Source: Planctomycetota bacterium (GTDB lineage: Bacteria > Planctomycetota > UBA1135 > GCA-002686595). Taken from it: 64,000 nucleotides of DNA. Within the stretch, counting starts at the first letter, position 1; each line of letters starts with the position of its first letter. The notes under the pieces were generated by a model. It saw nothing but the letters and a program-made list of their open reading frames with translations. It searched no databases and was not told where the DNA came from. Location: assembly GCA_023150475.1 (NCBI GenBank), contig JAKLKU010000018.1:62001-126000 (forward strand), given 5' to 3'. Positions 22,028 through 31,617 of the stretch are shown here, in pieces. A program made the translations under genes and the position numbers.

Positions 22028-23761
22028 ATGACGAGCTCGCCCGAAGTCGCGCCGAGCGACGAGTCCCGGAGCGACCGAGGTTTCGCCATGCAGCTCGCGA
22101 TCCTCGCCATCCTCGTGTGGGGCGTCGTGTTGCGCGAGATCAACCTCGAGCGCACGTGGGGCTGGGACGAGTCGATGCACGCGGAGCTCCCGGCCGCGCG
22201 CATGGTCGAGCTCGCGCACGCAGGCAACTTGCGCGGCGCGGTCGACGTCGCGCTCGCGTGCGATCGGTATCCGTTCGGCGTGCCGGTGTTCCTCGCCGTC
22301 GTGCAGTCGATCACCGGGATCTCCGAAATCGCGGCGCGCACGGCGCTCGCGACGCTGTGGTGCGTTGGACTGCTCGTCGGCGCGTGCCTCGTGCGGCGGC
22401 TCGTCGGCGCGCAGTCGAGCGCGCGCGCCGGCGCTGGACTCTTCGTCGTCGTCGCGGCGCTCGCGCCGATCGGCAGGCTCTTCGCGCCGACGCTGTTCCT
22501 CGAAGCCGCCTTCGCGACCACGCTCGCGTTCGGCGTGCTCGCATGGCTGCGCCGCTCGGATCCAGGCGCCGGCCGCGGTGCGGACCTGCTCGCCGGTCTC
22601 GCGTTCACGGCGGCGTTCTTCACGAAGTTCAACTACGCGCTGCTCCTCGGGCTCGGGCTCGGGCTTGCGGCGTTCGGCGAGCTCGTCGCGAGCGCGCGCC
22701 GTGGAGCGCTGCGCAGCACGTCGCTGCGGCTCGCGTGGGTCGCGCTCACGCCCGCGATCGCCGCGTCGTGGTGGTTCGTGCTGCCGTTCCCGGGTGACCT
22801 CGAGCTCGGCGCGAGCCATCGCACCGCGTTCGTGTCGTTCCTCGCCGGCAACCAGGAGTTCGTGACGCCGCGGGGGATGCGCATCCTCGACTGGACGACG
22901 CTCGTCGCTCCTTTCGGCGGCTTCGTGGTCGGCGTCTTCGGTCTCGTGTGGAGCCTGCGCGCTTGGCGCGAGCCCGCGACGCGCACCGTCGGGTGCGTGC
23001 TGCTCGCGCTCTGCGTCCCCACTGCGCTGCACCCGTTCCACCTCGATCGGTTCCTGCTTCCGGTGGTGACGCCGATCTGGTGGCTCGCGGTCGCGGGCTT
23101 CCTGCGGTTCGGCGAGCAGGCAGGGCTGTCGCGTTTCACTTGGCGCTCGGTCGCGATCGGCGTGGCGCTGGTCGGTGTGTCCTTCGGCGCGGCGAACGGG
23201 TGGCAGGCGCGCGCGCTCGACGTGCTCGGGCTCGCGAGCCCCGATCCCCAGGTCCGCGAGTTCCAAGAGGAGCAGCTCGAGGAGCGCGAGTTCGTGAACC
23301 GGCACACGCGGCTTCCGACGAACGGCCTCCTGCGCGCCGAAGCGTCGCAGTTGCTGAAGCTCGTCGCCGCCGAAGCCGGTCCGACCGCGTCGATCGGTTG
23401 GCTCGGGCTCTCGAGCGAACTCTCGCCCGCCGCGTTGCACCTCGGGCTCCTCGAGCACGGCGGTTCGGTCGAGCGTTTCCTCGCCGACGCGCACCGCGAG
23501 CTCGACGTCACCTACGAAGGCGTCGACCCTGCCTGGTCGAACGCCGAGCTCGCCGCGTTCGTCGCGCGCTTCGACGTGGTCTTCGCGACCGATCCGCCGG
23601 ACCTCGCGCGCCGCGCGAACCGCGCGTTCACGGCCGAGTACCGGAGGAAGCTCGTCGACGAACTCGGCTGGACCGAGCGTGAGCTCGGGACGGTCGAGAT
23701 CGACAAAGGACTCGTCCGGTATCCTGTGCGGCTCTTCGCATGCCGCCCGCCGAAACGCTGA
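22028..23761 (+). CDS. Polytopic membrane protein, GT39/ArnT-like glycosyltransferase candidate
   Basis: 577 aa from ATG 22028. About 9-11 hydrophobic helices (residues 20-390) are followed by a soluble C-terminal part of about 180 residues. The first loop after helix 1 holds GWDESMHAELPAARM, with the acidic pair expected for catalytic residues in GT-C enzymes such as PMT and ArnT, which use lipid-linked sugars. LHPFHLDRFLLPVVTPIWWL resembles the later conserved loops. Substrate unknown. The end overlaps mutS2 by 22 bp, so the two are probably one transcript. Confidence 0.7.
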   Translation: MTSSPEVAPSDESRSDRGFAMQLAILAILVWGVVLREINLERTWGWDESMHAELPAARMVELAHAGNLRGAVDVALACDRYPFGVPVFLAVVQSITGISEIAARTALATLWCVGLLVGACLVRRLVGAQSSARAGAGLFVVVAALAPIGRLFAPTLFLEAAFATTLAFGVLAWLRRSDPGAGRGADLLAGLAFTAAFFTKFNYALLLGLGLGLAAFGELVASARRGALRSTSLRLAWVALTPAIAASWWFVLPFPGDLELGASHRTAFVSFLAGNQEFVTPRGMRILDWTTLVAPFGGFVVGVFGLVWSLRAWREPATRTVGCVLLALCVPTALHPFHLDRFLLPVVTPIWWLAVAGFLRFGEQAGLSRFTWRSVAIGVALVGVSFGAANGWQARALDVLGLASPDPQVREFQEEQLEEREFVNRHTRLPTNGLLRAEASQLLKLVAAEAGPTASIGWLGLSSELSPAALHLGLLEHGGSVERFLADAHRELDVTYEGVDPAWSNAELAAFVARFDVVFATDPPDLARRANRAFTAEYRRKLVDELGWTERELGTVEIDKGLVRYPVRLFACRPPKR

Positions 23762-25833
23762 CCCTCGCCGCCGCCGACTTCGCGCTTCCCGCGCTCGACT
23801 TCGAAAGCGTGCGGACGCTCTTCGAGCGCCTCGCCTCGACGTCGCTCGGCCGCCGCGCGGTGCGCGAGCTCGCACCGCGCGCCAAGGACGACGCGCGTGC
23901 GGCGCTGCAACGGGTGCGCGAGATGCAGGGCCTGGTCGAGATGCGCTCGGCCCCGTCGTTCGCGGGCGTCACCGATCCGCTGCCGGCGTTCGCCGAAGCG
24001 CGGCGTTTCCACCGGCCGTTCGAGCGCGAGGAGTTCGCGAGCCTGTGGGCGTTCGTCGATGCATGCCGGCGGCTCGAGCCGTGGTTCGCCGAGCGCAAGA
24101 GCGACGCGCCGGCGATCCACGCGCTCCACGAAGGCTTTCCGAACCTCGCGCCGCTCGCGGACGCGCTCGGTCGCGCGCTCGACGAACGCGGCGAGATCAA
24201 GGACGACGCGTCGGTGAAGCTCGCGCGGCTGCGGCGCGAGATCCGCGAGCTCTCGAACGACGTCGAAGGGCGGCTGCGGCGCATCGCGACCGCCGCGCGC
24301 GAGCACCTCTCCGACGGCAGCATCCACCGGCGCGGCCGCCGCCTCGTGCTCGCGGTCAAGACGAAGAGCCAAGGCAAGGTGTCCGGCATCGTCCACGACC
24401 GTTCGCAGTCGGGCGAGACGGTCTTCGTCGAGCCGCGCGAAGTGATCGAGGACCAGAACCGCCGCGCGGAACGCATGGCGGACGAAGAGCACGAGCTGCG
24501 CCGCATCCTGGTCGAGCTCACGCGCCACGCGCTCGACGCGGAAGGCGCGGTCGTGCTCGCGAGCCGGCGCATCGGCGAACTCGAGCTCGCGGCGATCTCC
24601 GCCGCGTTCTGCACGAAGTACGGCGCGCGCGCCGTCGACGTCGCGGGCGACGACGGCCGAGCCGCGGGCCTCGTGTTGCGCGCCGCGCGCCACCCGTTGC
24701 TCGTCGAGCGACTGCTCGCGGGCTCGCTCGAGGAAGTGGTCGCGATCGACGTGCGTCTGGGCGACGAGTTCGACTTGCTCGTCGTCACGGGGCCGAACAC
24801 CGGCGGCAAGACGCTCGCGCTCAAGACCGTCGGGCTCGCCGCGTGCTTCCAACGGCTCGGTCTGCCGTTCCCGTGCGCCGAGCAGAGCCGCGTGCCGCTC
24901 TACGACGGCGTCGTCTGCGACATCGGCGACGAGCAGGAGATCGCGCAGGACCTGTCGACCTTCTCCTCGCACCTGGCGCGCATCCGCGCCGGGCTCGAAC
25001 GCGCGGGGTCGAACACGCTCTTCCTGCTCGACGAGCTCGGCGGCGGCACCGACCCCGACGAAGGCGCGGCGTTGTCGGACGCCTTGCTCGAATTCCTGCT
25101 CGAGCGGCGCGCTCCGACGGTCGCGACCACGCACCTCGGCAAGCTGAAGGAGTTCGCGTTCCGCCACGCGCGCGCCGAGAACGCGTCCGCGGAGTTCGAC
25201 GCGACGACGCTCAGGCCGCGGTATCGTTTGCTCGTCGGCACGCCGGGCGAGTCGTGCGCGTTGCACATCGCGGCGCGCCTCGGGTTGCCGAAGCGCATCG
25301 TCGAGAACGCTCGAGCGCGCATCGTGCGCCGCGACGCCGAAGCGCAGGAGCTGATGCGCAAGATGCGCGGCGCGCGCGAAGCAGCCGAACGCGTGCGCAA
25401 GGACGCAGAGCAGAAGCTCGTCGACCTCAAGAAAAGCGAGGACGAAGCGAAGACGCGCATCCAGGACCTCGAGAAGAAACGCGCGCTCGTCGAAGCGGAA
25501 GCGCAACGTGGGCTCGAGGAGCGCGTACGCGAAGCGCGCGGCGAGTTGAAGCGCGCGTTCGACCTCCTGCCGCAGCTCTCCTCGAAGTCCGCCGTCGCGA
25601 TGCGCGCGGCGCTCGAGACGGCGGACAAGCACCTGTCCGGCGCCGCGCTCTCCGAGAAGCGCAAGCTCTTCCTCGACGGCTTGAAGAAGGGCGCGCTCGT
25701 CTTCATCCCGCGGTACAAGCAGCGCTGCGTGATCACCAAGGTCGACCGCGCGAAGGAGACCGTCAGCGTGCGCCTCGGCACCGCGACGCTCTCGGTGCCG
25801 TTCGACGAAGTGACGTGGTACGAGTCGCTCTGA
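23740..25833 (+). CDS. mutS2: MutS2-family ATPase lacking the Smr domain
   Basis: 697 aa. MutS2 proteins act in recombination control or ribosome rescue, not classical mismatch repair. Walker A GPNTGGKT at 351-358, STFSSH near 406-411, Walker B LFLLDELGGGTDP at 427-439 and TTH at 463-465 are intact, as is the clamp motif GIVHDRSQSGETVFVEP. A coiled coil follows (about 500-620) and then a KOW-like segment (about 645-695). The chain stops there; the usual C-terminal Smr nuclease domain (family length about 780) is absent, and aroC begins 19 bp later. ATG start inside the upstream gene end. Confidence 0.93.
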   Translation: MPPAETLTLAAADFALPALDFESVRTLFERLASTSLGRRAVRELAPRAKDDARAALQRVREMQGLVEMRSAPSFAGVTDPLPAFAEARRFHRPFEREEFASLWAFVDACRRLEPWFAERKSDAPAIHALHEGFPNLAPLADALGRALDERGEIKDDASVKLARLRREIRELSNDVEGRLRRIATAAREHLSDGSIHRRGRRLVLAVKTKSQGKVSGIVHDRSQSGETVFVEPREVIEDQNRRAERMADEEHELRRILVELTRHALDAEGAVVLASRRIGELELAAISAAFCTKYGARAVDVAGDDGRAAGLVLRAARHPLLVERLLAGSLEEVVAIDVRLGDEFDLLVVTGPNTGGKTLALKTVGLAACFQRLGLPFPCAEQSRVPLYDGVVCDIGDEQEIAQDLSTFSSHLARIRAGLERAGSNTLFLLDELGGGTDPDEGAALSDALLEFLLERRAPTVATTHLGKLKEFAFRHARAENASAEFDATTLRPRYRLLVGTPGESCALHIAARLGLPKRIVENARARIVRRDAEAQELMRKMRGAREAAERVRKDAEQKLVDLKKSEDEAKTRIQDLEKKRALVEAEAQRGLEERVREARGELKRAFDLLPQLSSKSAVAMRAALETADKHLSGAALSEKRKLFLDGLKKGALVFIPRYKQRCVITKVDRAKETVSVRLGTATLSVPFDEVTWYESL

Positions 25834-25852
25834 CGGCTAGCATGGCGCTGTC

Positions 25853-27001
25853 GTGAGTCGCTTGAGCTGGCAGACGGCGGGGGAGTCGCACGGGCGCGGG
25901 CTCGTCGCGCTCCTCTCGGGCCTGCCCGCTGGGCTCGAGCTCGACGTCGCGCAAGTCGACGCGGAGCTCGCGCGACGCTGGCGCGGCTACGGCCGCGGCG
26001 GGCGCGCGAAGCTCGAGGAAGACCACGTCGAGCTGCTCGCGGGCCTGCGCGGCGGCAAGACGCTCGGTTCGCCGCTCGCCTTAGTGATCACGAATCGCGA
26101 CCAGACGATCGAAGCTCTGCCGGTGCCGAGCAACCCGCGGCCCGGCCACGCCGACCTCGCCGGTTGCCAGAAGCTGCTCGCGCGCGACCCGCGCGCGGTG
26201 CTCGAGCGCGCGAGCGCCCGCGAGACTGCCGCCCGCGTCGCGCTCGGCGGCTTCGCGCGGCAACTGCTCGAACGTTTCTCGATCCGGGTGTTCGCCCACG
26301 TGGTCGAGCTCCGCGGCTGCGCGGCGCGCGCCGGGTTCGACACGCTCGAGCGGGCGCTCGAACGCCGCGCCGCGTCCGATTTCGCGGGCCTCGATCCCGA
26401 GGTGGAAGCGACCTGGCGCGCGCGCGTCGACGAAGCGAAGGCGGCGGGGGACTCGCTCGGCGGCGTGTTCGAAGTGCGCGCGTGTGGCCTGCCGCCCGGG
26501 CTCGGCGCGTACGTGGATCCGGCGGAGCGTTTGACGGCGCGCCTCGGCGCGGCGCTCTTCTCGATCCCGGCGATCAAAGGAGTCGAGGTCGGGCTCGGGT
26601 TCGAATCGGCGCGCCGACCGGGCTCGGCGGTTCACGACGCGATCGTGCGCTCGGGCGGCGACCACGCTCGGGCCTACGGCCGTTTCGCGCGGGCGACGAA
26701 CCGCGCCGGCGGGCTCGAAGGCGGGCTCACGAACGGCGAGGAGCTCGTGCTCCGCGCGGCGATGAAGCCGATCCCGACCCTGCGCCAAGGGCTCGACACC
26801 GTCGACTTCGAAACGGGCGAGGCCGTGCGCGCGACCTACCAACGCTCCGACGTGACTTCGGTGCCCGCCGCGAGCGTCGTCGCCGAGGCCGTCGTCGCGC
26901 TCGAGCTCGCTCGCGCCTTCCTCGACAAGTTCGGCGGCGACTCACTCGGAGAGGTGGAGGCCGCGTTCGACCATTGGCGCCGCGCCGTCGCGGACGTGTG
27001 A
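25853..27001 (+). CDS. aroC: Chorismate synthase
   Basis: 382 aa. Converts 5-enolpyruvylshikimate-3-phosphate to chorismate with reduced FMN. Signatures: SWQTAGESHGRGL at the start, RASARETAARVALGGFARQL, and a C-terminal MKPIPTLRQGL region; the normal family length is 350-390. GTG start at 25853; TAGCAT (25838-25843) lies 9 bases upstream and no ribosome binding site is seen, so a separate short-leader transcript is possible besides readthrough from mutS2. No other shikimate genes are nearby. Confidence 0.95.
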   Translation: MSRLSWQTAGESHGRGLVALLSGLPAGLELDVAQVDAELARRWRGYGRGGRAKLEEDHVELLAGLRGGKTLGSPLALVITNRDQTIEALPVPSNPRPGHADLAGCQKLLARDPRAVLERASARETAARVALGGFARQLLERFSIRVFAHVVELRGCAARAGFDTLERALERRAASDFAGLDPEVEATWRARVDEAKAAGDSLGGVFEVRACGLPPGLGAYVDPAERLTARLGAALFSIPAIKGVEVGLGFESARRPGSAVHDAIVRSGGDHARAYGRFARATNRAGGLEGGLTNGEELVLRAAMKPIPTLRQGLDTVDFETGEAVRATYQRSDVTSVPAASVVAEAVVALELARAFLDKFGGDSLGEVEAAFDHWRRAVADV

Positions 27002-27275
27002 CAGACCGGGCCCGGGTCGGCGGCGCTCCACGCCGTGGCCCTGCCGAGCCTGGGCGAGCCTGAGCAAGCGTCCGTAAGTGTGGCCCACCTGCCGCGCTCG
27101 GGCTCGAGTTCGAGAGGTCCGTCGCCGGCAGCCGGGGGGCGGATTTCCAGCGCGACGCTTGACCGGCGGACCTTCGTCCCTATCCTGTCCCGCTCGTCTC
27201 GCCGCCCTAGGGCGGTCGGACCCGTCGACATCCGCCGTCGAGGCTCCGTCGGACCACCGTGGGTCAACCTCGCGG
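27002..27275. other. Upstream region of the tRNA-tuf operon
   Basis: No gene seen. The region holds the promoter at 27159-27186 and is otherwise GC-rich sequence. Transcription from the promoter would give a leader of roughly 80 bases before tRNA-Thr. Confidence 0.6.
27159..27186 (+). promoter_or_regulatory. Putative promoter of the tRNA-tuf operon
   Basis: TTGACC (27159-27164), a 16-bp spacer and TATCCT (27181-27186), followed by GC-rich sequence (GTCCCGCTCG) as expected for a stringently controlled start. The same TTGACC plus 16-bp layout is seen before rpsL. Confidence 0.6.
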
Positions 27276-27350
27276 GCCAGCGTAGCTCAATGGCAGAGCA
27301 CCTGATTTGTAATCAGGTGGTTGTGGGTTCGATCCCCACCGCTGGCTCCA
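27276..27350 (+). tRNA. tRNA-Thr(TGT)
   Basis: Full cloverleaf: acceptor GCCAGCG pairs with CGCTGGC, D-arm GCTC/GAGC, anticodon arm CCTGA-TTTGTAA-TCAGG with anticodon TGT, T-arm GTGGG-TTCGATC-CCCAC. The CCA end is encoded (27348-27350). Reads ACA codons. First of four tRNA genes leading into tuf. Confidence 0.97.
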
Positions 27351-27620
27351 CACCGGAGCTCGCGAGTGCGGCGAAGGCACACGAACACGGCTTGGATCCC
27401 GCCCGTCCGGCGTCGCACACCGCGGCTTCGGGCACAGGGGTCTCGCGGGCGCGAGCTCGCGCTGCTCACTGGAAACGAGACACCCTTCGGATGACACGGG
27501 AGCGGCTTGCCGCAAGGCGCGCGACTTCGCGCGCGGCGGCGCCGCGTCAGCACCGAGCATCGAGATCGCTCCGAGCACGCAGCGTTCGTTCCACCGGACG
27601 CGGCGCGCTCGCGAGATCAG
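27351..27620. other. Spacer between tRNA-Thr and tRNA-Tyr with a strong hairpin
   Basis: 270 bp without a gene. GCGCGCG at 27517-27523 pairs with CGCGCGC at 27528-27534 around a four-base loop ACTT. No T-tract follows, so it looks more like an RNA processing or stabilising structure than a terminator. Confidence 0.5.
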
Positions 27621-27706
27621 GGGGAGATACCAAAGCGGCCAACTGGGCCAGACTGTAAATCTGGTGGCATACGCCTTCGGCGGTTCGAATCCGCCTCTCC
27701 CCACCA
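27621..27706 (+). tRNA. tRNA-Tyr(GTA)
   Basis: 86 bases with encoded CCA. Acceptor GGGGAGA pairs with TCTCCCC; anticodon arm CCAGA-CTGTAAA-TCTGG with anticodon GTA; T-arm with GGTTCGAATCC. The long variable arm (GCATACGCCTTCGGC region) is typical of bacterial tRNA-Tyr. Confidence 0.97.
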
Positions 27707-28025
27707 AGCCCGCCTGGGGCACCGAGCATCGCACTCCGCGCAAGCTTGCGCGGGGACGCGCTGCAGCGACCGCGCCGCGGTCCGGACCACCCCGGTACTC
27801 TTGGTTTCCCCCTGATCGAACCACGGCCAACGCCGTGGAGCGTTCCTCGAGACCGAACCGCGGCCACGCGCCGCGGAGGCGAACTGCGGCGTCGCGCCGC
27901 GGACGATCGCTGCTCGTTCCACGCTGCGTGCAGAGCCGAACCCCGTCGCTCGACGCGCCGATCCTGCGCACTCTTCGACCTCGACACCTCGAAGCATCGA
28001 GATCGAGGCCGGAGCGTTCCCCAGG
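27707..28025. other. Spacer between tRNA-Tyr and tRNA-Gly with three stem-loops
   Basis: 319 bp without a gene. Three 7-bp stems follow each other: CCACGGC/GCCGTGG (27821-27838), CCGCGGC/GCCGCGG (27858-27876) and CTGCGGC/GCCGCGG (27884-27902), with loops of 4, 5 and 5 bases. Each is introduced by CGAAC, so they look like copies of one unit. No T-tracts follow. Confidence 0.6.
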
Positions 28026-28099
28026 GCGGGCGTAGTTCAATGGTAGAACTTCAGCCTTCCAAGCTGATAGCGTGGGTTCGATTCCCATCGCCCGCTCCA
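28026..28099 (+). tRNA. tRNA-Gly(TCC)
   Basis: Acceptor GCGGGCG pairs with CGCCCGC; D-arm GTTC/GAAC; anticodon arm TCAGC-CTTCCAA-GCTGA with anticodon TCC; encoded CCA at 28097-28099. Reads GGA codons (and GGG by wobble). Confidence 0.97.
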
Positions 28100-28206
28100 C
28101 TTGCGCTGCGCGCGCGGCGCGGCGTCACGGCAGCCCGCGTCATCCCGCACCGTTCAGCTGCTCGCGTTCGTCCCGTGCGACCCACGGACGATCTCGGGCG
28201 GCCCAA

Positions 28207-28281
<75 letters not shown>

Positions 28282-28455
28282 ACCTCAACGCTCTTCTTCG
28301 AACTCGATCTTTGGCCGACGCACCACGCCGCTCACGCGGTCGTGGCGCCGACGCTCTGACTCACGAACCAACCCGGGCCGCGTGCGGCCTCGGGACGACC
28401 CAACCGACGACCCCGTGGGCTCCTCCGGCCCGCACAGGAAACCCAAACCACCACC

Positions 28456-29658
<1,203 letters not shown>

Positions 29659-29681
29659 CGCGTCCCATCCAAGGAAGGCTC

Positions 29682-29707
29682 GCCCCGAGGGTCCAAGCCC
29701 TCGGGGC
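29682..29707 (+). terminator. Stem-loop after tuf (attenuator or processing site)
   Basis: GCCCCGAGGG (29682-29691) and CCCTCGGGGC (29698-29707) form a perfect 10-bp stem with loop TCCAAG. No T-run follows and rpmG starts 36 bp later, so complete termination is unlikely; partial attenuation or RNA stability control are options. Confidence 0.5.
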
Positions 29708-29743
29708 CGAGCGTCCGCCCGCGGCAAGAACCCAGGCTGATCC

Positions 29744-29902
29744 ATGAAGACCAAGGAACGCTTCGTGTTCCTCGAGTGCACGGAGTGCAAGAACCGCTAC
29801 TACACGACGCACAAGCGTCAGCGGGCCACCTACAAGCTCGAGAAGAAGAAGTTCTGCCGCTTCTGCCGGAAGCACACCTCGCACAAGGAGCACAAGCTCT
29901 GA
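29744..29902 (+). CDS. rpmG: 50S ribosomal protein L33
   Basis: 52 aa. Small zinc-ribbon protein of the large subunit near the E site. Two Cys pairs, C12-T-E-C15 and C38-R-F-C41, mark the zinc-binding (C+) form; [18 protein letters not shown] is the typical core. ATG at 29744 follows the tuf stem-loop. The tuf-rpmG-secE-nusG order is widespread. Confidence 0.93.
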   Translation: MKTKERFVFLECTECKNRYYTTHKRQRATYKLEKKKFCRFCRKHTSHKEHKL

Positions 29903-29992
29903 TCGTGCGCCGTTCGCTCCGCTCCGCGCTCGCGGGCGAGTGAACGCAGCCGGACGAACGCTCCCGAACGCAATCGCTCGGCGAACGCCCCG

Positions 29993-30031
29993 GCACAGGA
30001 CCTCTGCACAGGACCTCTGCAAGAGACCTCT
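29993..30031. repeat. Three 13-bp tandem repeats in the secE leader
   Basis: GCACAGGACCTCT at 29993-30005 and 30006-30018, then GCAAGAGACCTCT at 30019-30031. The array lies between rpmG and secE, 58 bp before the secE ATG. Confidence 0.75.
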
Positions 30032-30088
30032 GCGAAGAACCGTCAAGCCCCGCATCCCACGCACTCACCGACAGCCACAGGACGAACC

Positions 30089-30523
30089 ATGGCGCGATAC
30101 AAGAAAGACCAGGGACGCTACGCCCGCTTGGCGGCGTTCTGGGTGCTTGCCGTGCTCGTCTTCTACGGCTCGACGTCGTTGCACACGACGCTGTCGTCGT
30201 CGTTCGCGGGCAAACTCGCGGCGCCGATCGGTGGGCTCGTCGTGCCGGTGTTCGGCATCAAGCTCTCGCCCGCGTTCCTGATCGCGGCGGTGGTCTTCGG
30301 CGTCGGCGTCTGGCTCCTCTTCCGCTGGCTCGAGAAGCCGAAGACCGCCGACTTGCTGATCGAGACCGAGTCGGAGCTCAAGAAGGTGACGTGGCCGACG
30401 ACGCCCGAAGTCGTCAACTCGTCGATCGTCGTCGTCGTGTGCGTGCTCTTCCTCATGGCGTACCTCGCCGGAGCCGACTGGGTGCTCGCGCGAATCACCA
30501 GCCGCTGGCTGTTCGGAGGCTGA
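30089..30523 (+). CDS. secE: Preprotein translocase subunit SecE
   Basis: 144 aa. Clamps SecY in the translocon. The conserved amphipathic segment ESELKKVTWPTTPEVVNSS is followed by the essential last membrane helix. Two more hydrophobic helices lie upstream (about 13-30 and 60-80), as in the three-helix E. coli form. ATG start; the nusG start follows 5 bp after the stop. Confidence 0.93.
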   Translation: MARYKKDQGRYARLAAFWVLAVLVFYGSTSLHTTLSSSFAGKLAAPIGGLVVPVFGIKLSPAFLIAAVVFGVGVWLLFRWLEKPKTADLLIETESELKKVTWPTTPEVVNSSIVVVVCVLFLMAYLAGADWVLARITSRWLFGG

Positions 30524-30528
30524 TCGAA

Positions 30529-31077
30529 ATGCACCGTTGGTACTTCGTCCGCTGTCAATCCGGTTGTGAAGACAGCGTCCGCAAGCAGGTCGAGATGCGC
30601 GTCAAGCTCAAGGGCCTGCAGGACGTCGTCCCGCAGGTGCTCGTGCCCTTCGAGCGCGTCACCGACCTGAAGGGCGGGAAGAAGCGCGTCGTCAACAAGA
30701 AGCTCTATCCGGGCTACTTGATGGTCCAAGCCGATCTCGACGACGGCGAAGACGAGCGTTCGCGCATGGCTCAATCCGTCGTGCGCGAGACCGCGCGCGT
30801 CGGCGACTTCCTCGGACCGCGCGGCGAGCCCGTCGCGCTCTCCGACCAAGAGGTCACGAACATCCTGTCGCGCATGAGCGACACCGAAACCCGCCCGCAA
30901 GTCAACATCGGCTTCCAGAAGGGCGACATGGTCAAGATCAAGTCCGGCGCGTTCGACGGGTTCGACGGCGCGGTGGACGAAGTCAACACCGACAAGGGCA
31001 CCGTGAAGGTCATCGTCACGATCTTCGGTCGCCCGACGCCGGTCGAACTCGAGTACTGGGAAGTGGAGGCGCTCTAG
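30529..31077 (+). CDS. nusG: Transcription termination/antitermination factor NusG
   Basis: 182 aa from the ATG at 30529 (GGAGG at 30515-30519). NusG links RNA polymerase to Rho or the ribosome (S10). The NGN domain (MHRWYFVRCQSGCEDSVRKQ; LYPGYLMVQADLDD) and the C-terminal KOW domain (FQKGDMVKIKSGAFDGFDG, VKVIVTIFGRPTPVELEY) are both complete. A longer upstream opening of the frame lies in secE and is not used. Confidence 0.97.
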   Translation: MHRWYFVRCQSGCEDSVRKQVEMRVKLKGLQDVVPQVLVPFERVTDLKGGKKRVVNKKLYPGYLMVQADLDDGEDERSRMAQSVVRETARVGDFLGPRGEPVALSDQEVTNILSRMSDTETRPQVNIGFQKGDMVKIKSGAFDGFDGAVDEVNTDKGTVKVIVTIFGRPTPVELEYWEVEAL

Positions 31078-31162
31078 CGCGCACCGCAAGCACGCAGGCC
31101 CCGGCCCCGCACGTCCCGACAGGCGACTCGGACCCGCGCGCACGAACTAGGAGCGAATCACG

Positions 31163-31588
31163 ATGGCGAAGGAAGTCACAGCAAAGATCAAACTGCAGTG
31201 CCCGGCTGGGCAGGCGACCCCTGCGCCGCCCGTCGGCCCCGCGCTCGGTTCGCACGGCGTCAACATCGCGGCGTTCGTGAAGGAGTTCAACGAGCGCACG
31301 CGCAAGGACATGGGCTTGATCATCCCGGTCGAGATCACGGTCTACAAAGACCGCAGTTTCGACTTCGTGCTCAAGTCACCGCCCGCGGGCGTGTTGCTCA
31401 AGAAGGCGGCCGGTCTCGAGTCTGCTGCGCACGCCCCCGGCCACGAAACGGTCGGCAAGGTGACGCGCGCGCAGGTCGAGGAGATCGCCAAGATGAAGAT
31501 GAAGGATCTCAACGCGCGCACATTGGACGCTGCCTGCCGAATCATCGAAGGCACGGCCCGCGCCGCGGGGATCAAGGTGGAAGGTTGA
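31163..31588 (+). CDS. rplK: 50S ribosomal protein L11
   Basis: 141 aa. Forms the stalk base with 23S rRNA; target of thiopeptides and needed for RelA activation. N-domain hinge [16 protein letters not shown] (14-29) and C-domain rRNA-binding region ([19 protein letters not shown]) are canonical. ATG with AGGAG (31149-31153) 9 bases upstream. Confidence 0.97.
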   Translation: MAKEVTAKIKLQCPAGQATPAPPVGPALGSHGVNIAAFVKEFNERTRKDMGLIIPVEITVYKDRSFDFVLKSPPAGVLLKKAAGLESAAHAPGHETVGKVTRAQVEEIAKMKMKDLNARTLDAACRIIEGTARAAGIKVEG

Positions 31589-31617
31589 GGCCGGTCACGG
31601 TCTGAGGCACGCACCAC

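Noticed and set aside
29682..29707. Full terminator separating tuf from rpmG
   Set aside because: No T-tract after the stem and no new promoter found before rpmG-secE-nusG; kept only as an attenuator candidate.
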